A stretch of 64,000 bases of DNA from Cerrena zonata. Its lineage: Eukaryota; Basidiomycota; Agaricomycetes; Polyporales; Cerrenaceae. The translations under genes were made by a program, and so were the position numbers. Location of the stretch: positions 1-64,000 of the forward strand of contig JASBNA010000056.1 in assembly GCA_038087015.1 (NCBI GenBank). Direction: 5' to 3'. Shown piece by piece: positions 50,166 to 61,176 of this stretch (positions are counted from its first letter, which is position 1; the number at the start of each line of letters is the position of its first letter). Below the pieces are notes generated by a model, which was not told the DNA's origin, did not search any database, and saw only the letters and a list, made by a program, of their open reading frames with translations.

Positions 50166-52013
50166 GGCTACTCTCCTGATATCAATTGACTCTCGATCAT
50201 GGCAGAGATCCTTTTATAATTAAGGACTTTGTTTGAAATGTGGGGAAATCATACAAAATTCGGTAGCATCATTTCATTTGAAGACGGCGCACGACCCCAG
50301 CCCCGGGTTTAGATCCGTACCCCCAAAAAAGGGATATTAGCTCCGTACCCCCTTCCCCCCTTCAATTGTTCTTAATGCCAGCAAACAAGACAATTCTTTG
50401 GCTTGTAGAGTTCTTGAATAGCTCTTACATTGTTCGGGGCATATTTCTTCCAACAGGCTCTTCTTGGAAAAGGAGAGGACGTGGATTCGTCCGTCTACCG
50501 TGCTCTAGTGGGCCCGGCGAGTGCTGTCAAGGAGACCAGCGTAAAGACTCACTTTCGGGATACGCCGTGGCCCCATATATGTGTTTCACGAAGGCATTCC
50601 TTCGTTGTTTGCTGTAGTGGACCCGGGGTTCCTTGGTCTTTTGCAGCAAAAAGGGAAAAGAGGCCCGTGCACCAGGCGTATAACCCCCTCTTAGGGTATT
50701 CATATATGATTTTGCAATCACTTATCCAGATAATTATCAGCTTATCTTTGCTCTTTCTCTTCTTAGAGTACGGAGACAATACGAAACTTATTTTTGGTGT
50801 TCAGCCCTACAGGTAAGATAACACGTTGTTTTAGACCTGCTCGGGGCTGGACGCTACAGGTGAATACTAAGCCCGTAGTTTGCAAAGATTGCCTGTCATG
50901 AGCTATAGCTTTTGTAATGCTGGACTGCCATTTTCTAAGCCTGTTCTCCATAACCACTTTAAATTCAAATACCGTTGGTACAGCACTCACAATTCCCGCT
51001 AATTCGGGGTCTGGATGTCCGGAATACCATTCATGGCATGCCACTAAATCCCAAGAAGTTTGGGTAATATTTTGAACCTAGTCAAGACCTTTTTGGCCAT
51101 ACCAGCAGCTGAGGTTTTTTACGAATGTTTGGAGGCTTATTAATACGAAACACAATGGCTGAAGTTGAGCTTCGAAAATTTTTAATCGTTATTTGCGTCT
51201 TTTAAACTCACCTCGCCAGAAGAATGCTGGCGTAACATTGCATTTCTGAATTGAGTGACGGTCTAATAATCGGCGAACAAGTTGACTTCGAAAGTAGTGT
51301 TTTGGGAAAGCAAATAATCCCTTGCCAATGTTACATAGCTTATGCATGAACTCCTTCGATAGCGACCGGCAACTTTGACCTTTTTAACCGTGAGGATTAG
51401 ATTTCCAAGGGTCCCTGGAGAGCTAAGTCCCCACTTTGCTTCAGTATCCTAGATTTACTAAGCTGACTAACTGTAAACTGACTAACTGTAAATGCAACTG
51501 GTTAGGTCACTTTATTTTCTCATCGGAATGCAACTCTTATCCTCAATTCTTTGCAGTATTTTCATGGATTTTTTGCTACTGGTTTTCTCTACCTGCTCGT
51601 ACCAAAAGGGAGAAGCTTTCGTTTATCATACCGAAAGGGAAGGACTTTCGTTAATAGTTGATTTTGGCTAGGGTAAACGGAAGATACCCTTGCTCTGGAT
51701 GTATTCACGCATAGATAAGTTGCATGAAGCCCAATGTCGGAAATGCGATTACAAAGTCTTTTTGGATCGGTTGCAATCGGAAGTTAAGACCTACAGAAAT
51801 TCAAGACTGAATATCATCATATTAATCTATTTATAACAGTAACTACCCAATAAATGTAAACGAACGAATTGAAGTTTAAGAAAAAAAAAAGAAAATAAAT
51901 AAAACATGTAGCAAGAAAGGAACGGGAAAGAGGTCAAAAAAAGGAATAACAAAAAGAATCAATGCATATCATAAGGTCATAAGAAATCGGTTCAACCAGA
52001 ATAAGGAGGTGTT
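50166..52013. other. Long intergenic region: YAT2 promoter, GC-rich patch, no supported gene
   Basis: The YAT2 promoter (50280-50360) contains CCCCAG, CCCCGG and two CCGTACCCCC copies (50315 and 50343). From about 50420 to 50700 the base composition is distinctly GC-richer, with a near-repeat TAGTGGGCCCGG / TAGTGGACCCGG (50512 and 50616). Overlapping ORFs in both strands there (up to 128 codons) have no motifs. A 93-codon minus ORF at 50763-51044 is not recognised. A duplicated CTGACTAACTGTAAA occurs near 51465. I see no RNA gene with certainty. Confidence 0.4.
50315..50352. promoter_or_regulatory. Paired CCGTACCCCC elements upstream of YAT2
   Basis: Two copies of CCGTACCCCC 28 bp apart, preceded by CCCCAGCCCCGGG. 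On the minus strand they read GGGGGTACGG. The CCCCRG elements resemble Mig1 sites, plausible for a carbon-source-regulated carnitine acetyltransferase. The CCGTAC core also resembles Rap1-type sequence. Confidence 0.35.
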
Positions 52014-52901
52014 TTATTTCTGAATTAATCTTCTAATGAAATTAGAGTTATCATAAAATTCTTCGGTTTTGGGGATTTTTTGAGCATCTAAAGTTTTAGC
52101 TTCATCCATTAAAGGTTTAATACATAACCAACCAGTTTCAGTTCGGAAATGTCTTGATAAAGCATCACTTCTAGCAAATTTCTTACCACAACCCCATCTT
52201 GTTTTACCATCTTTTAAGAAACCTTCACATTTAAAATTCTTCTTGCCAGCGTGTAGTAATTCGTGTCTTTTCTTATCATGAGATCTTGCAAAAGCTTTTG
52301 AGCAAATAGAACACTTGAAAGGTTTTTCGGTTGAATGAGTCTTCATATGAGATTTCAAATTATAAGCTTTTTGGAATACTTTTGAACATTGCAGACAAGA
52401 ATATTGCATATCGCCAATATCTTTTGAATTACTCTTGGTCGATCTACGACGTCTTTTCAAGCTTGGACTGATAGTGTAACTAACTATGGAAGAATAATCA
52501 ATTGGTAATTTTTCTGGTGATGAACTTGACTCTTTATCATTAAGTGAAGCAGGCAATGAAGCAGGACTTATAGGATAAGTTTTTGGTTGTTGCTGAGAAT
52601 AATTATAAAGATGGGGCAACACCGGATGTTGAGTATCATAATGCATTTGAGGATGCAAAAAATGATTATATTGATTATATTGGGGTTGTTGATGGTGGTA
52701 ATCCCCAGTTTGAAGACTTGGTGATGAACTGGGTGCTAAATGTGTTGGGGTGGTAGCCTGTTGTTGTTGATGTTGGGGAAATGGGTATGGTAAGTTAATC
52801 GAAGGTAACTTATTATTATCAACATATTGATAAACTGGTAATTGAAGTTGAGGCTGTTGATAATCCTGATTATAATATGGATAAATTGGTTGGAAAGACA
52901 T
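52014..52901 (-). CDS. C2H2 zinc finger transcription factor, Crz1-type
   Basis: 295 residues: a Gln/Pro/His-rich N terminus (about 1-120) as in activation regions, a basic segment ([13 protein letters not shown]), then tandem C2H2 fingers from about residue 170. Finger 1 is [23 protein letters not shown], finger 2 [23 protein letters not shown], and an extended third finger FKCEG...[19 protein letters not shown]. This order, including the long third finger and TEKPF linker, is typical of calcineurin-responsive Crz1/Crz2. It is shorter than classical Crz1, so it may be the Crz2-like paralogue. Confidence 0.8.
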   Translation of the reverse strand: MSFQPIYPYYNQDYQQPQLQLPVYQYVDNNKLPSINLPYPFPQHQQQQATTPTHLAPSSSPSLQTGDYHHQQPQYNQYNHFLHPQMHYDTQHPVLPHLYNYSQQQPKTYPISPASLPASLNDKESSSSPEKLPIDYSSIVSYTISPSLKRRRRSTKSNSKDIGDMQYSCLQCSKVFQKAYNLKSHMKTHSTEKPFKCSICSKAFARSHDKKRHELLHAGKKNFKCEGFLKDGKTRWGCGKKFARSDALSRHFRTETGWLCIKPLMDEAKTLDAQKIPKTEEFYDNSNFIRRLIQK

Positions 52902-54716
52902 TTTAAAAATTTATACTAAACTTAGGTAATTGAAAATTAAGTGGATATAACCGAACTTAAATAGACGAAAGAAGGAATGAACAAAGTATGTAATCTTAGT
53001 AAATTAAATTTATTTATAAATCTACAAACGAAAATTGTAGCAAATATGTCTAATTTAAATACTTCGGTGATGTAGCTCAGCCAAGAAAAAAATCGGTGAT
53101 TCAAATGTGCAATTAGAATTTTAAGAGGAAGTTTCCAAAAATATGTCAATTGAGTGGATAAGATAAAAAAAGAAAATAATCCCGCACTTGTTGTTCCAAA
53201 AAAGATAAAAAGCTTGAAGGACAATAAAAAATAAAAGGTATTGCTTGAATAAAAAATTAGCAAAAAAAAAAAAAACAATAAAATGTAAAAAATAAAAGAA
53301 GCTGCACCGGCCTATGCTAACAGGCTCAGGAAGCATCCGCAGTACGCTCAGCCTGTGCGCGTAGTCGACATTCTTTACCGGTTTTCTTGCTAGTGGATGC
53401 TATTCTTAGAGAAGACCAATCGACGGTGATTTTCTAGCTTCTCTTTCTTCTATCTTCATTAACCACAAGTCTAATGTTCTATAAACCTCCCCACAGTAGC
53501 TTTAGTGGCTGCGGGAACTAGTCAAATCCCATTTTTCTTGGCACGTGTGAAGCGGATGGTACACCGTTTAAAATACGATGCGCTGTATTCAAATTATTTT
53601 ATTTTTGTTCTAGACTTTGATGCGAAGTCGGCCCGTTGTTGCTTTCATGCAAACGACTCCAAATCGGGCGGTGGCTATTCCCGAATGCCGAAGACACGTA
53701 AGCTTCATTCAATACTACTTTTCAAAATCACAGACAAGAAACGGTAAAATGAAATTAATGAGTGACTGCAGGTTCTAGGCAGCTAAAGATTATTATTATA
53801 CCGTCATTAAGAAAGAGAGTGCAAACAAATACCCCGTACTTCCAGCATACCTGTAGCAAGGCTTATCGGTATTTGCTACATACTATTTGTTGGGGAAGTC
53901 TAGAGAAAGGGGAATGAACTCCCAGGCTGAGACTAGGACTTATAGGAAGGGCTCAAACCAGGAACAAGGCTTTTTTCAATTACCGATGCAGTGGTGATTG
54001 TGCTCAACAAAAAGTGACTGTGATTCATTCCCCGAGAGTGATTCGCTTCAAGTACCAAGCTGCAGGTCATTCCCCGATTGTCCTTTTTTTTTTTTTTTTT
54101 TTCGTCCCGATTATATTTTTCGCCCGATAGCCCAAGTTTGGAAGTTGATAAATTCTATTTATATTAGGCACTCGGTACTTCAATTTTGGCCTATGATAAC
54201 CACACTTTCTGCTTAGCTTCAAGTTGTTTATAAATTTCACCCATATCCCTTTGTTATTCATCTTTGTCTATGTGAATAAAATTATACCGTTTTTGTGTTT
54301 AATTTGGACGTACGGGTTTCTATTCTGTGATTGTCTTAATGCGATAATTCTTTTTTTTCTCTACTTGTTTTATTTTTTGACCTGTCTTATTTTTTTACTT
54401 GTTTTATTTTATTTTTTTTTTTTTTGTTCAGTTAGGGCAAGACGTTGCCAAGAATAACTTTCGTGGCTTTCCTCGTAATTTGACGTCAAAGCACATTAAC
54501 AAATCACTCACTAAATTGTTGTCAAACACTTTTCAACGAATCAAAGCGCTCCTTGCTATCGATAACGGGCTGATGCCCGGCAGTTACCGACAGGTAACTG
54601 GTGGCTTGCAAGAATCTCGAGTTCAGAGACAATTTATATGCTAATTTACCCGTGGGGTATTACATAGTGCACTATTGGCTATTGATTTGTATATTGAACA
54701 TTAGCGTGGTACTTAA
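52902..54716. other. Intergenic: zinc finger gene promoter and gene-free sequence
   Basis: No gene supported. The first 400 bp upstream of the zinc finger gene are AT- and A-run-rich, perhaps a long 5' leader. Poly(T) runs lie at 54086-54105 and about 54410-54425. Short ORFs here lack motifs. Confidence 0.4.
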
Positions 54717-55970
54717 TTACCAACCTTGAAGCGGTATCCATATATCTTTAACTTTGTTATTTTTATCAATTATAAAATACCAAGTATGCGAAGCTGCAGT
54801 TATACACGAATGTTGAGGTACAATTTCTATTTTAGTACCTAAAGGAATGAAATTGACACCTTCTCTTGTAGGCTCAAGAATGCCATGTTCTTGGCTTAAA
54901 CGTCCAACGATCCAATCTTGGTACAATTCGGGGGAAATGACTTTCCCGAAGCCTTTCATTGGACCTGGTTCCCTGGCTAATGCTATGACACCAGCGTTGA
55001 TCAACTGTTCTCCTGGTAATGTGCTACCCCTTTTTGGATAACTACTGACAACCTCCGCTAAAAGTTTCAAAGATACATCTTCTTGTCCAATACAATTGGT
55101 TGATACTTGTTGAAGGTCACAACATGGATAGTTTCCTGCATGAAGCTCTACTTGTCCAACTAGATCAATTCCATCTAATAAATTTTTAAAGTTTGCTGAT
55201 GAATGAGCAGTAGGGGTGGCCCCTACTGATAATTGCAATCGTAAGGAAGGGTCTATTGAGATAGCCATTTTTGCAGCTTTATTTGCGTGGGTTATCTCCT
55301 CAACTAAGAAGGATTTAGCTTCTTCAATTGATTTAGACTTATAGGAATGACCTGCGTGGCAGTAAAATCCATATATTTGAACATGCTTTTTAATTTCATC
55401 ACTTAATGCGTACTCTAATGTCTTTTTGAGCTCAATGGTATCATTAATTAACCCTGCTCTATCAGTACCCATATTAATTTTAATGAAAATTGACCATTTT
55501 TTCATCTCACCCCTTTTAACCCGAAAGTTCTTTAAAATATCTAATTGTTCAACATTATCCAACATTAATCTTAAGTTTTCAACGCTTTCAGATAACTCTG
55601 CTAATTCCTCTAATCTAGACTGTACCACCGGTAAACTAAATAAAACATCCTTGATTTTTCCCTCCTCAATTAAAGGTTTTAACCCCCATGCTTCTGCCAA
55701 TGTGGAAACAACAATCTTATCGGTCTTATGATTGGATGCTTCTCCAAGTTGCAATAAAGTTCCCTCTAAGGTCTTATGTGTTTTCACGTGTGGACGAAAG
55801 TCAACATTCAATTCTTTAGCATTTTCAAGCATTCGACTGCAATTTCTTGTGAAGACGGTTTCGTCAATCAAAATTGATGGCGTAGGCAAGTCTTGAACTG
55901 ACTTTCCTCCGTAGGCCTTCAATAACTCTTCCTTGTTAGGAAGCCCTCCAAACTGATATGGATATTTCAT
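54717..55970 (-). CDS. DSD1: D-serine dehydratase-like PLP/zinc enzyme (Dsd1 type)
   Basis: Converts D-serine (or a related beta-hydroxy D-amino acid) to the keto acid and ammonia through an enamine intermediate. The 417 residues show the fold-type III PLP lysine motif RPHVKTHKT (Lys63), FYCHAGHSY and SVGATPT for cofactor binding, ELHAGNYPCCD, and the C-terminal zinc pair His387/Cys389 in PQHSC (HxC). Length equals that of eukaryotic Dsd1 (about 430). It is divergently transcribed from the hydrolase at 56356 across a 385-bp promoter holding three GGTGGAGGGC sites. The family also includes D-threonine aldolases and D-threo-hydroxyaspartate dehydratases, so the exact substrate is open. Confidence 0.9.
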   Translation of the reverse strand: MKYPYQFGGLPNKEELLKAYGGKSVQDLPTPSILIDETVFTRNCSRMLENAKELNVDFRPHVKTHKTLEGTLLQLGEASNHKTDKIVVSTLAEAWGLKPLIEEGKIKDVLFSLPVVQSRLEELAELSESVENLRLMLDNVEQLDILKNFRVKRGEMKKWSIFIKINMGTDRAGLINDTIELKKTLEYALSDEIKKHVQIYGFYCHAGHSYKSKSIEEAKSFLVEEITHANKAAKMAISIDPSLRLQLSVGATPTAHSSANFKNLLDGIDLVGQVELHAGNYPCCDLQQVSTNCIGQEDVSLKLLAEVVSSYPKRGSTLPGEQLINAGVIALAREPGPMKGFGKVISPELYQDWIVGRLSQEHGILEPTREGVNFIPLGTKIEIVPQHSCITAASHTWYFIIDKNNKVKDIWIPLQGW

Positions 55971-56131
55971 GTTCTCTTTCAGTTTAATTCTCCGAATGGA
56001 TCAGTTTATTGGGATTCACTTTTCCATTTATAATTCCTCGACGGAAGATCGAATGAGGTTCCCGCACAGATTCCGTCTTGTCGTATTAAATTTTCTTTGG
56101 ATTTGGCAGCATCTTTTTTCTCTCACCCCCC

Positions 56132-56141
56132 GGTGGAGGGC
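56132..56141 (+). promoter_or_regulatory. GGTGGAGGGC element 1
   Basis: Exact copy, preceded by CCCCCC. Predicted target for a G-rich-reading C2H2 protein such as the one encoded next door. Confidence 0.55.
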
Positions 56142-56181
56142 ATGTGGTGGATGTCGCTTGAGTTATCGGGGAGAATCAGTT

Positions 56182-56191
56182 GCCCTCCACC
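56182..56191 (-). promoter_or_regulatory. GGTGGAGGGC element 2
   Basis: Exact copy on the minus strand, 41 bp from element 1. Confidence 0.55.
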
Positions 56192-56224
56192 AAATCGAGG
56201 GGGAAGCGATCGATTCGGATTCAA

Positions 56225-56234
56225 GCCCTCCACC
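56225..56234 (-). promoter_or_regulatory. GGTGGAGGGC element 3
   Basis: Exact copy on the minus strand, 122 bp upstream of the hydrolase start. Confidence 0.55.
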
Positions 56235-56355
56235 GCTGGCACGATAAGAATTTGGTGGACCAAAGTCGACCCGATAGCATTATTCATAGATACTAGCATG
56301 TATTTATACCAACGGTATTCTCTATCTGAAGAAGTATACAAGTAAGCCACCAGCA

Positions 56356-57417
56356 ATGTCATCGTACAATCTTCAATCTGATTATTCCTTTGCGGGAGGA
56401 ATTCCTGAACCACCATTCAAAATTGATAAATCAGTAAGTGAAAGAATCGACCCAGAATATGCAAGTTTTTTTGAAAAGCATTTAATTCAAAATTCAAACC
56501 TTCTTTACACCCATAGAACTCCGCTCGAAGTCACTAGAAAGGGAGGTAACGTTATTCCGGGTCAAACTCCATTGGCTCTGGATGTTTCCAGTTATGATAT
56601 TAAAATTTCCAGAAAGCATACCCTGGGTGAAGAAATTCCGGCAAGAGTCTTCGTTCCGGCATCATTGGAAAACTCAGATAACAGGCCCTTGTTTGTTTGG
56701 TATCACGGTGGTGGTCATGTTTTAGGTAACATATCTACAGAGAACAGTTATTGTACAAAAGTTGCTTCTTATTCAAATTGTGTGGTGATGACGGTCGACT
56801 ATAGATTGGCTCCGGAAAATCCTTTCCCGGCAGCTGTCCACGATGCTTTTGAGGCTCTCATGTTCGCTTATGAAAAGCCTGAAGTATTAAAAATTGATAA
56901 TTCGAGAATTTCAGTTGGTGGAAGTTCTGCTGGTGGGAATTTAGCAGCCATTGTTTCACATAAGTTCTCTAACTTTGGCTCAGAGCTTCCTCCAATCTGT
57001 TTGCAATTACTAGTGGTTCCAGTTATTGATAACACCGCTACTGTTGAAACTCAACCTTCTTGGAGAGAAAATGAATTCACTCCTCAATTACCTGCTGAAA
57101 AAATGCTTTGGTACAGAGAACTCTACTTACCTAATTCCCAAGACCATGATAACCCAGAAGCATCCCCTTTATTTTACTCTGATGAAAGCTTCAAGAAAAA
57201 CCCACCTTGTCTAATAGCCGCTGCAGCTTGTGACGTATTAAGATCTGAAGCTGAAGCTTACAATGTTAAGTTGAAGAAAAATGGAGTTAAGTCAGATATA
57301 ATCATTTATCCCGGCGTTCCACATCCAGTCATGGTTATGGATCTGGTTTTAACCAAAGGTAAACAGCTTGTTCAAGATACAACAAAGGCAATTAAAGAAG
57401 CTTTGTATCATACATAG
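56356..57417 (+). CDS. Alpha/beta hydrolase (HSL/lipase-3 type esterase)
   Basis: 353 residues, no signal peptide, probably cytosolic. Oxyanion-hole motif HGGG at 117-120, nucleophile elbow GSSAG with Ser191, an Asp in AACDVLRSEAEAY, and a C-terminal catalytic His in GVPHPVMVMD form the complete triad of the hormone-sensitive-lipase family. Hydrolyses a carboxyl ester (or possibly amide) of unknown structure. It is convergent and overlaps the regulator gene by 26 bp at the 3' ends (57392-57417) and shares a divergent promoter with the D-amino-acid dehydratase, suggesting co-regulation. Confidence 0.88.
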   Translation: MSSYNLQSDYSFAGGIPEPPFKIDKSVSERIDPEYASFFEKHLIQNSNLLYTHRTPLEVTRKGGNVIPGQTPLALDVSSYDIKISRKHTLGEEIPARVFVPASLENSDNRPLFVWYHGGGHVLGNISTENSYCTKVASYSNCVVMTVDYRLAPENPFPAAVHDAFEALMFAYEKPEVLKIDNSRISVGGSSAGGNLAAIVSHKFSNFGSELPPICLQLLVVPVIDNTATVETQPSWRENEFTPQLPAEKMLWYRELYLPNSQDHDNPEASPLFYSDESFKKNPPCLIAAAACDVLRSEAEAYNVKLKKNGVKSDIIIYPGVPHPVMVMDLVLTKGKQLVQDTTKAIKEALYHT

Positions 57418-59644
57418 TCTCACACGTAATCTTAGCTCTACCTAAACACCGCTCCATGCAATTTTTAAATAAATTCGAATATTCTCGACCAATTTCCCAA
57501 TGGCAATTTCGGTAAGATTTGTAAAAAAACTTTAATAAACCTACTATATTATTTTTATCAGGAATGGTTGCAAGATAACTTGCATGCAACTTTGTAGAAT
57601 CGTGAAATTGCGAGCTAGTAAGGTTTTTAAATGAACCATGTTTAGATAAACTTTTTTTAATCCTTCTTAAGTACAGATGTGCATCTTCTTTGTCTGGATA
57701 ATAATCTCCTTGAATTCTATCGAAAATATTAGCTTCCGGTCCTTCCAAAGAAAAGTTATACGCAAAAATCACCAAAACAGCACTTGCAATGATATTTCTT
57801 CTATGTAAGAATGGATCACCATTTGGGTCATAACTATAAGAAATATCATCATTTTCATCGGATAGTAACATTTCTGATAAAAAGAGATATGCATGAATAA
57901 CACTGACTCCACCATTGATGCTATTTGACCAATCATTAATCCTTGCTTCAACTTCTTTATACTGAGAAATTCCTGCTTTTACATTCATTCTTCTAGGTGC
58001 ACCAGCGTATATGATATAATCATAATGAGATATTCTCATGTAAATTTGTGAAATATGATAAAGTCCAAACTTACATCGTTTATCATCGAGTCTCAAAGAT
58101 GGTGGAAGCTTTTCAACTTCTTCTTGTGGGAATTTTAAAGAATTCAAGGTATCACAACAACCATCTTTTGTACATATATCTACTCTCCATACATCAATAG
58201 CTAAAGAAATAGTCTGCTTCCAAGATTCTTTCATTGTATTCCATTCTAGAAAAGATAATTGTAAATCCTTTTGTTGCATTTGGAACATGATGGTTAATAG
58301 GCCTGCTAACAATATTTTTTTACCAAATGCTCCGGTTTCGACTTTCCTTCTATGTAACAATTTTTTCAATGTAGATAGAAACTTAGGAGGGGAAGTAACT
58401 TTGGAAGGGTATTCGTTTTCGTTTTCCCACAATTCTTCTTCACAAGGTAATGAAAGTTTGATTTGATGGGCATAAAGAATTATCATATGACCGTAAACAG
58501 TGGCATGAACAGTGTCCAAGTAGAATGCCATCAAAGTGGCCCGTTTTATTGATTCAGCCTCTATCCATTTTTTTCCCACTTCATCATTGGAATGATCCCC
58601 TCCCAATACTGGCGATCTTCGTAAAAGTTGTACTTTTGAACCATGATGCAAATACGCTCTTTCATGTAAGAACCGGCTGGAGCTTGTAATTTCATAAGTT
58701 TCTAATAATAGTAGACTTTGAACTACCCATGCTTTTGCAGGAGGTTTACATTCGCCATGAGAAAAGATTAACCATCGTAATGGGATCGCTATTTCATCTG
58801 CCATTAAATTTGGATTCTCAAAATCTTCTGATTTACCGGTACATGATGAAAGGCTGGTACCTAACATTATCATTGCGAGTAGTAATAAGGGGTTTGACTC
58901 TGCTGTTGCAAATGAAGGACGATGAAGTATGGGATATTGGGGATGGTATATTAACCAGTAAATCTCTAAAGCACGCTCAAGTTTAGGAATTGAAAAGTCT
59001 ATATTTGAGCCTAAGCTCGGAATCAATGCAATAAAAGAGTCCCTTAATGACTCGGACACCAACTTTCTCTGGCTTGAATGATTCTTCAATTGGAACACCT
59101 CAAGGAAATCAAACCCTTTGCTCCCATTTTGATGTGACAAAACATCAGACTCGTATGGAATAGAGTTTTCCTCGTGAAATAGCCACTCAATCAAATCTGA
59201 AGGCGATAGTGTTTTACCCAACCTCGGGAATGAATCAGTATCTTGATAATCTTGTGAGTCAATGGTACTCAATACATTCGGGCTTTCAATATTTGGCTGG
59301 GTGTTTAAATTTAACTCGGGCAGTTGACGATTGGGGTATTGTACATTTTCAGAAGGGTTTGCGTCCTGGTTCAAGTCGTCAAAATCCACCAAGGCTGATT
59401 CGAGTATCGAGTTTTCAGTATTGGATTTGGTTAAATGCCTTTTGTAATGCTTGTCTTTGATATCACTTCGTGTAAATGTCATCAGGCATTGGGGCCAGGT
59501 ACATCTATAGTTTCTGGAAACGTCATGATTACGCTTATGACGGGAAAGATGGTCTGCACGAGAAAAAGCTCGGTCACAATCAGGGTAATCACAAGCAAAC
59601 GTTCCATATACCCTTTTCCTTTTCCTTGATGGGCAGTCAGTCAT
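57392..59644 (-). CDS. C2H2 zinc finger regulator with fungal-specific transcription factor domain
   Basis: I start at Met 59644 (MTDCPSRKRKRVYG), because a TATATA box (59675-59680) lies 31 bp upstream inside an apparent 67-residue N-terminal extension of the longer ORF (59845). The result is 750 residues. Two C2H2 fingers (about 13-70): FACDYPDCDRAFSRADHLSRH and YRCTWPQCLMTFTRSDIKDKH. Finger 1 has RADHLSR at helix positions -1 to 6, the pattern that reads GGG. The middle region has the PF04082-type domain, with LERALEIYWLIYHPQYPILHRPSF as its entry motif. Probably the local regulator of the gene cluster, possibly autoregulated through TGGAGGGC at 59742. Confidence 0.87.
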   Translation of the reverse strand: MTDCPSRKRKRVYGTFACDYPDCDRAFSRADHLSRHKRNHDVSRNYRCTWPQCLMTFTRSDIKDKHYKRHLTKSNTENSILESALVDFDDLNQDANPSENVQYPNRQLPELNLNTQPNIESPNVLSTIDSQDYQDTDSFPRLGKTLSPSDLIEWLFHEENSIPYESDVLSHQNGSKGFDFLEVFQLKNHSSQRKLVSESLRDSFIALIPSLGSNIDFSIPKLERALEIYWLIYHPQYPILHRPSFATAESNPLLLLAMIMLGTSLSSCTGKSEDFENPNLMADEIAIPLRWLIFSHGECKPPAKAWVVQSLLLLETYEITSSSRFLHERAYLHHGSKVQLLRRSPVLGGDHSNDEVGKKWIEAESIKRATLMAFYLDTVHATVYGHMIILYAHQIKLSLPCEEELWENENEYPSKVTSPPKFLSTLKKLLHRRKVETGAFGKKILLAGLLTIMFQMQQKDLQLSFLEWNTMKESWKQTISLAIDVWRVDICTKDGCCDTLNSLKFPQEEVEKLPPSLRLDDKRCKFGLYHISQIYMRISHYDYIIYAGAPRRMNVKAGISQYKEVEARINDWSNSINGGVSVIHAYLFLSEMLLSDENDDISYSYDPNGDPFLHRRNIIASAVLVIFAYNFSLEGPEANIFDRIQGDYYPDKEDAHLYLRRIKKSLSKHGSFKNLTSSQFHDSTKLHASYLATIPDKNNIVGLLKFFYKSYRNCHWEIGREYSNLFKNCMERCLGRAKITCETMYDTKLL

Positions 59645-59674
59645 GGTGCTGGTCTCATTGGGGATCTGGGGTGG

Positions 59675-59680
59675 TATATA
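59675..59680 (-). promoter_or_regulatory. TATA box of the zinc finger regulator
   Basis: TATATA 31 bp upstream of Met 59644; it argues that translation starts there and not at 59845. Confidence 0.5.
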
Positions 59681-59741
59681 GAATGATGAAAAATGGAGTA
59701 TGTTTAACAACTGATAGCGGAATTTTCGATTGACCGGAAGT

Positions 59742-59750
59742 GCCCTCCAG
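59742..59750 (-). promoter_or_regulatory. TGGAGGGC element upstream of the regulator
   Basis: The minus strand reads CTGGAGGGC, sharing eight consecutive bases with the GGTGGAGGGC element of the cluster promoters, about 98 bp upstream of the regulator start. Suggests autoregulation. Confidence 0.4.
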
Positions 59751-60384
59751 ATCAGATCGGAAATGGCCCTCGAACTACCCTCGAAATACCATTTGGTGTC
59801 CTGAGAAGACGAGCTTGTTAAACCTCGAAAGTGGAGGTGTTCCATGGATTCAGCTTTTTGCAGCTTCGAATGATGGGCTAAGGATTATAAATTGTATGAT
59901 ACCCTTAAGCATTTTGCTATGGAATAAATTTATGCATATATGGTGATGATACTACTGTGAACTAAAAGCAGGAATCTCGTCTTGCCGAACTTCTTGATGA
60001 TTTAATATAGAGTCAACAGCTTGACTTTTCACTGGTCTAGAAATATGATATTAGACTGAGTGTTTTCACTTGCAATTTTGGCTGCAAAAGGTGAAGTGAA
60101 AAGAAAAGTGTCAGAAGTCTTTGCTTGATTTAAACTTTCAAGCTATGCAGAAAATAACAAGGAGAGGCATTGTTGTCTGAACTTAGTACCTATTTTTTAA
60201 GTAAAGAATTTATCTTTGATTACCTTCGGGAACGCCATAATATTAGCTCAGATATTTAATTAATCCTGCGAGTAAGTACCTTAACGTATTGGCTCTCATG
60301 TATTAAAGGACCAGGGGATAAAAGCTCATAATAAGCTTTTTGGATGTTACACCCTTCATTTTGTGATTATCTGTATTCTATTCC

Positions 60385-61176
60385 ATGAGTTTAATTGTTG
60401 TCGGCTATTATTTCCCTTCTTCAGGTTTGGATGATGTTGCAGAGATGATATATATCATGATTTTCAATTTTAGTAGCTTCTTCTATTGCCACTTAATGTT
60501 CTTTACGTCTTTTTTCGTATCATTAGTACTTGCAATTTACTTTGCAGCACTGTACTTCAAAGATGCTGGCGTGGATGAGAAAATGCAAGTAGCCGACATT
60601 GGCATTAGTATTCCAACTTCGCTAGTTGGCAAACTCAGCTTGAAAAACCCAATGTGGTGGACTTTGACAAAATATGCCAGCTGGAATACCGGTGATATTA
60701 ACAATTATGCTCCTTAAATACTGACGGTGTTTGCCGATACTCTTCCGATTTACTGGAGATTTGGTATCTTCAATGGCAAGCACTGGATGAAAAATGCTTC
60801 GAGTACAGGGATAACCGAACAGCCTAGATATTGAAAATAAAAAGGGTAATGAAGGAGTGACTGAGTCCAAAACCCCAGGTAGATTAGGGAGCACCATTTC
60901 CCAGTGGATCACATCCAGTCAACGACAAAATTAAAATGGCCAATATTATTACGTATCGAAACATGGCAATATATTCAGCCCTACCGTGACGAGAGACGGG
61001 ATGAGCATGCTGAATGGCATTTATACTTAATTCCACAAGAGACATACAAAATCACAGCTTCTGAAAAAAAGATCACCGAAGAGATAGAACTTTCATGGGA
61101 GAAATTTATCCAGAGTCATTCTGCCATAGGCTGCTTGGAAGAATCAGAAGATATTGGTAGTCGGTGTATCGATTAG
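60385..61176 (+). pseudogene. Probable decayed gene inside the cluster (unidentified)
   Basis: Two plus-strand ORFs (60385-60717 and 60904-61176) with a frame-shifted protein-like patch between them. The first encodes a hydrophobic segment (about residues 22-58) and then FKDAGVDEKMQVADIGISI and NPMWWTLTKYASWN. Not recognised. Its place between the regulator and the RidA gene means it could have been a further pathway member. Confidence 0.35.

Larger units (their letters stand above)
55971..56355. promoter_or_regulatory. Divergent promoter DSD1-hydrolase with three GGTGGAGGGC elements
   Basis: Three identical 10-mers: 56132-56141 (plus), 56182-56191 (minus), 56225-56234 (minus). A GTGGTGG and a CGAGGGGG lie between them, so this stretch is a dense G-rich binding region. 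The same 10-mer appears once more in the divergent promoter at 62053. Confidence 0.65.

Noticed and set aside
50366..50816. 83- and 128-codon ORFs in the GC-rich patch
   Set aside because: Overlapping open frames on both strands with no motif; better treated as a compositional effect.
52937..53336. Phe/Leu-rich minus-strand ORFs upstream of the zinc finger gene
   Set aside because: Low-complexity reading of A-rich sequence, likely leader or promoter.
53505..53747. 80-codon plus-strand ORF
   Set aside because: No recognisable domain, isolated in gene-free DNA; insufficient support.
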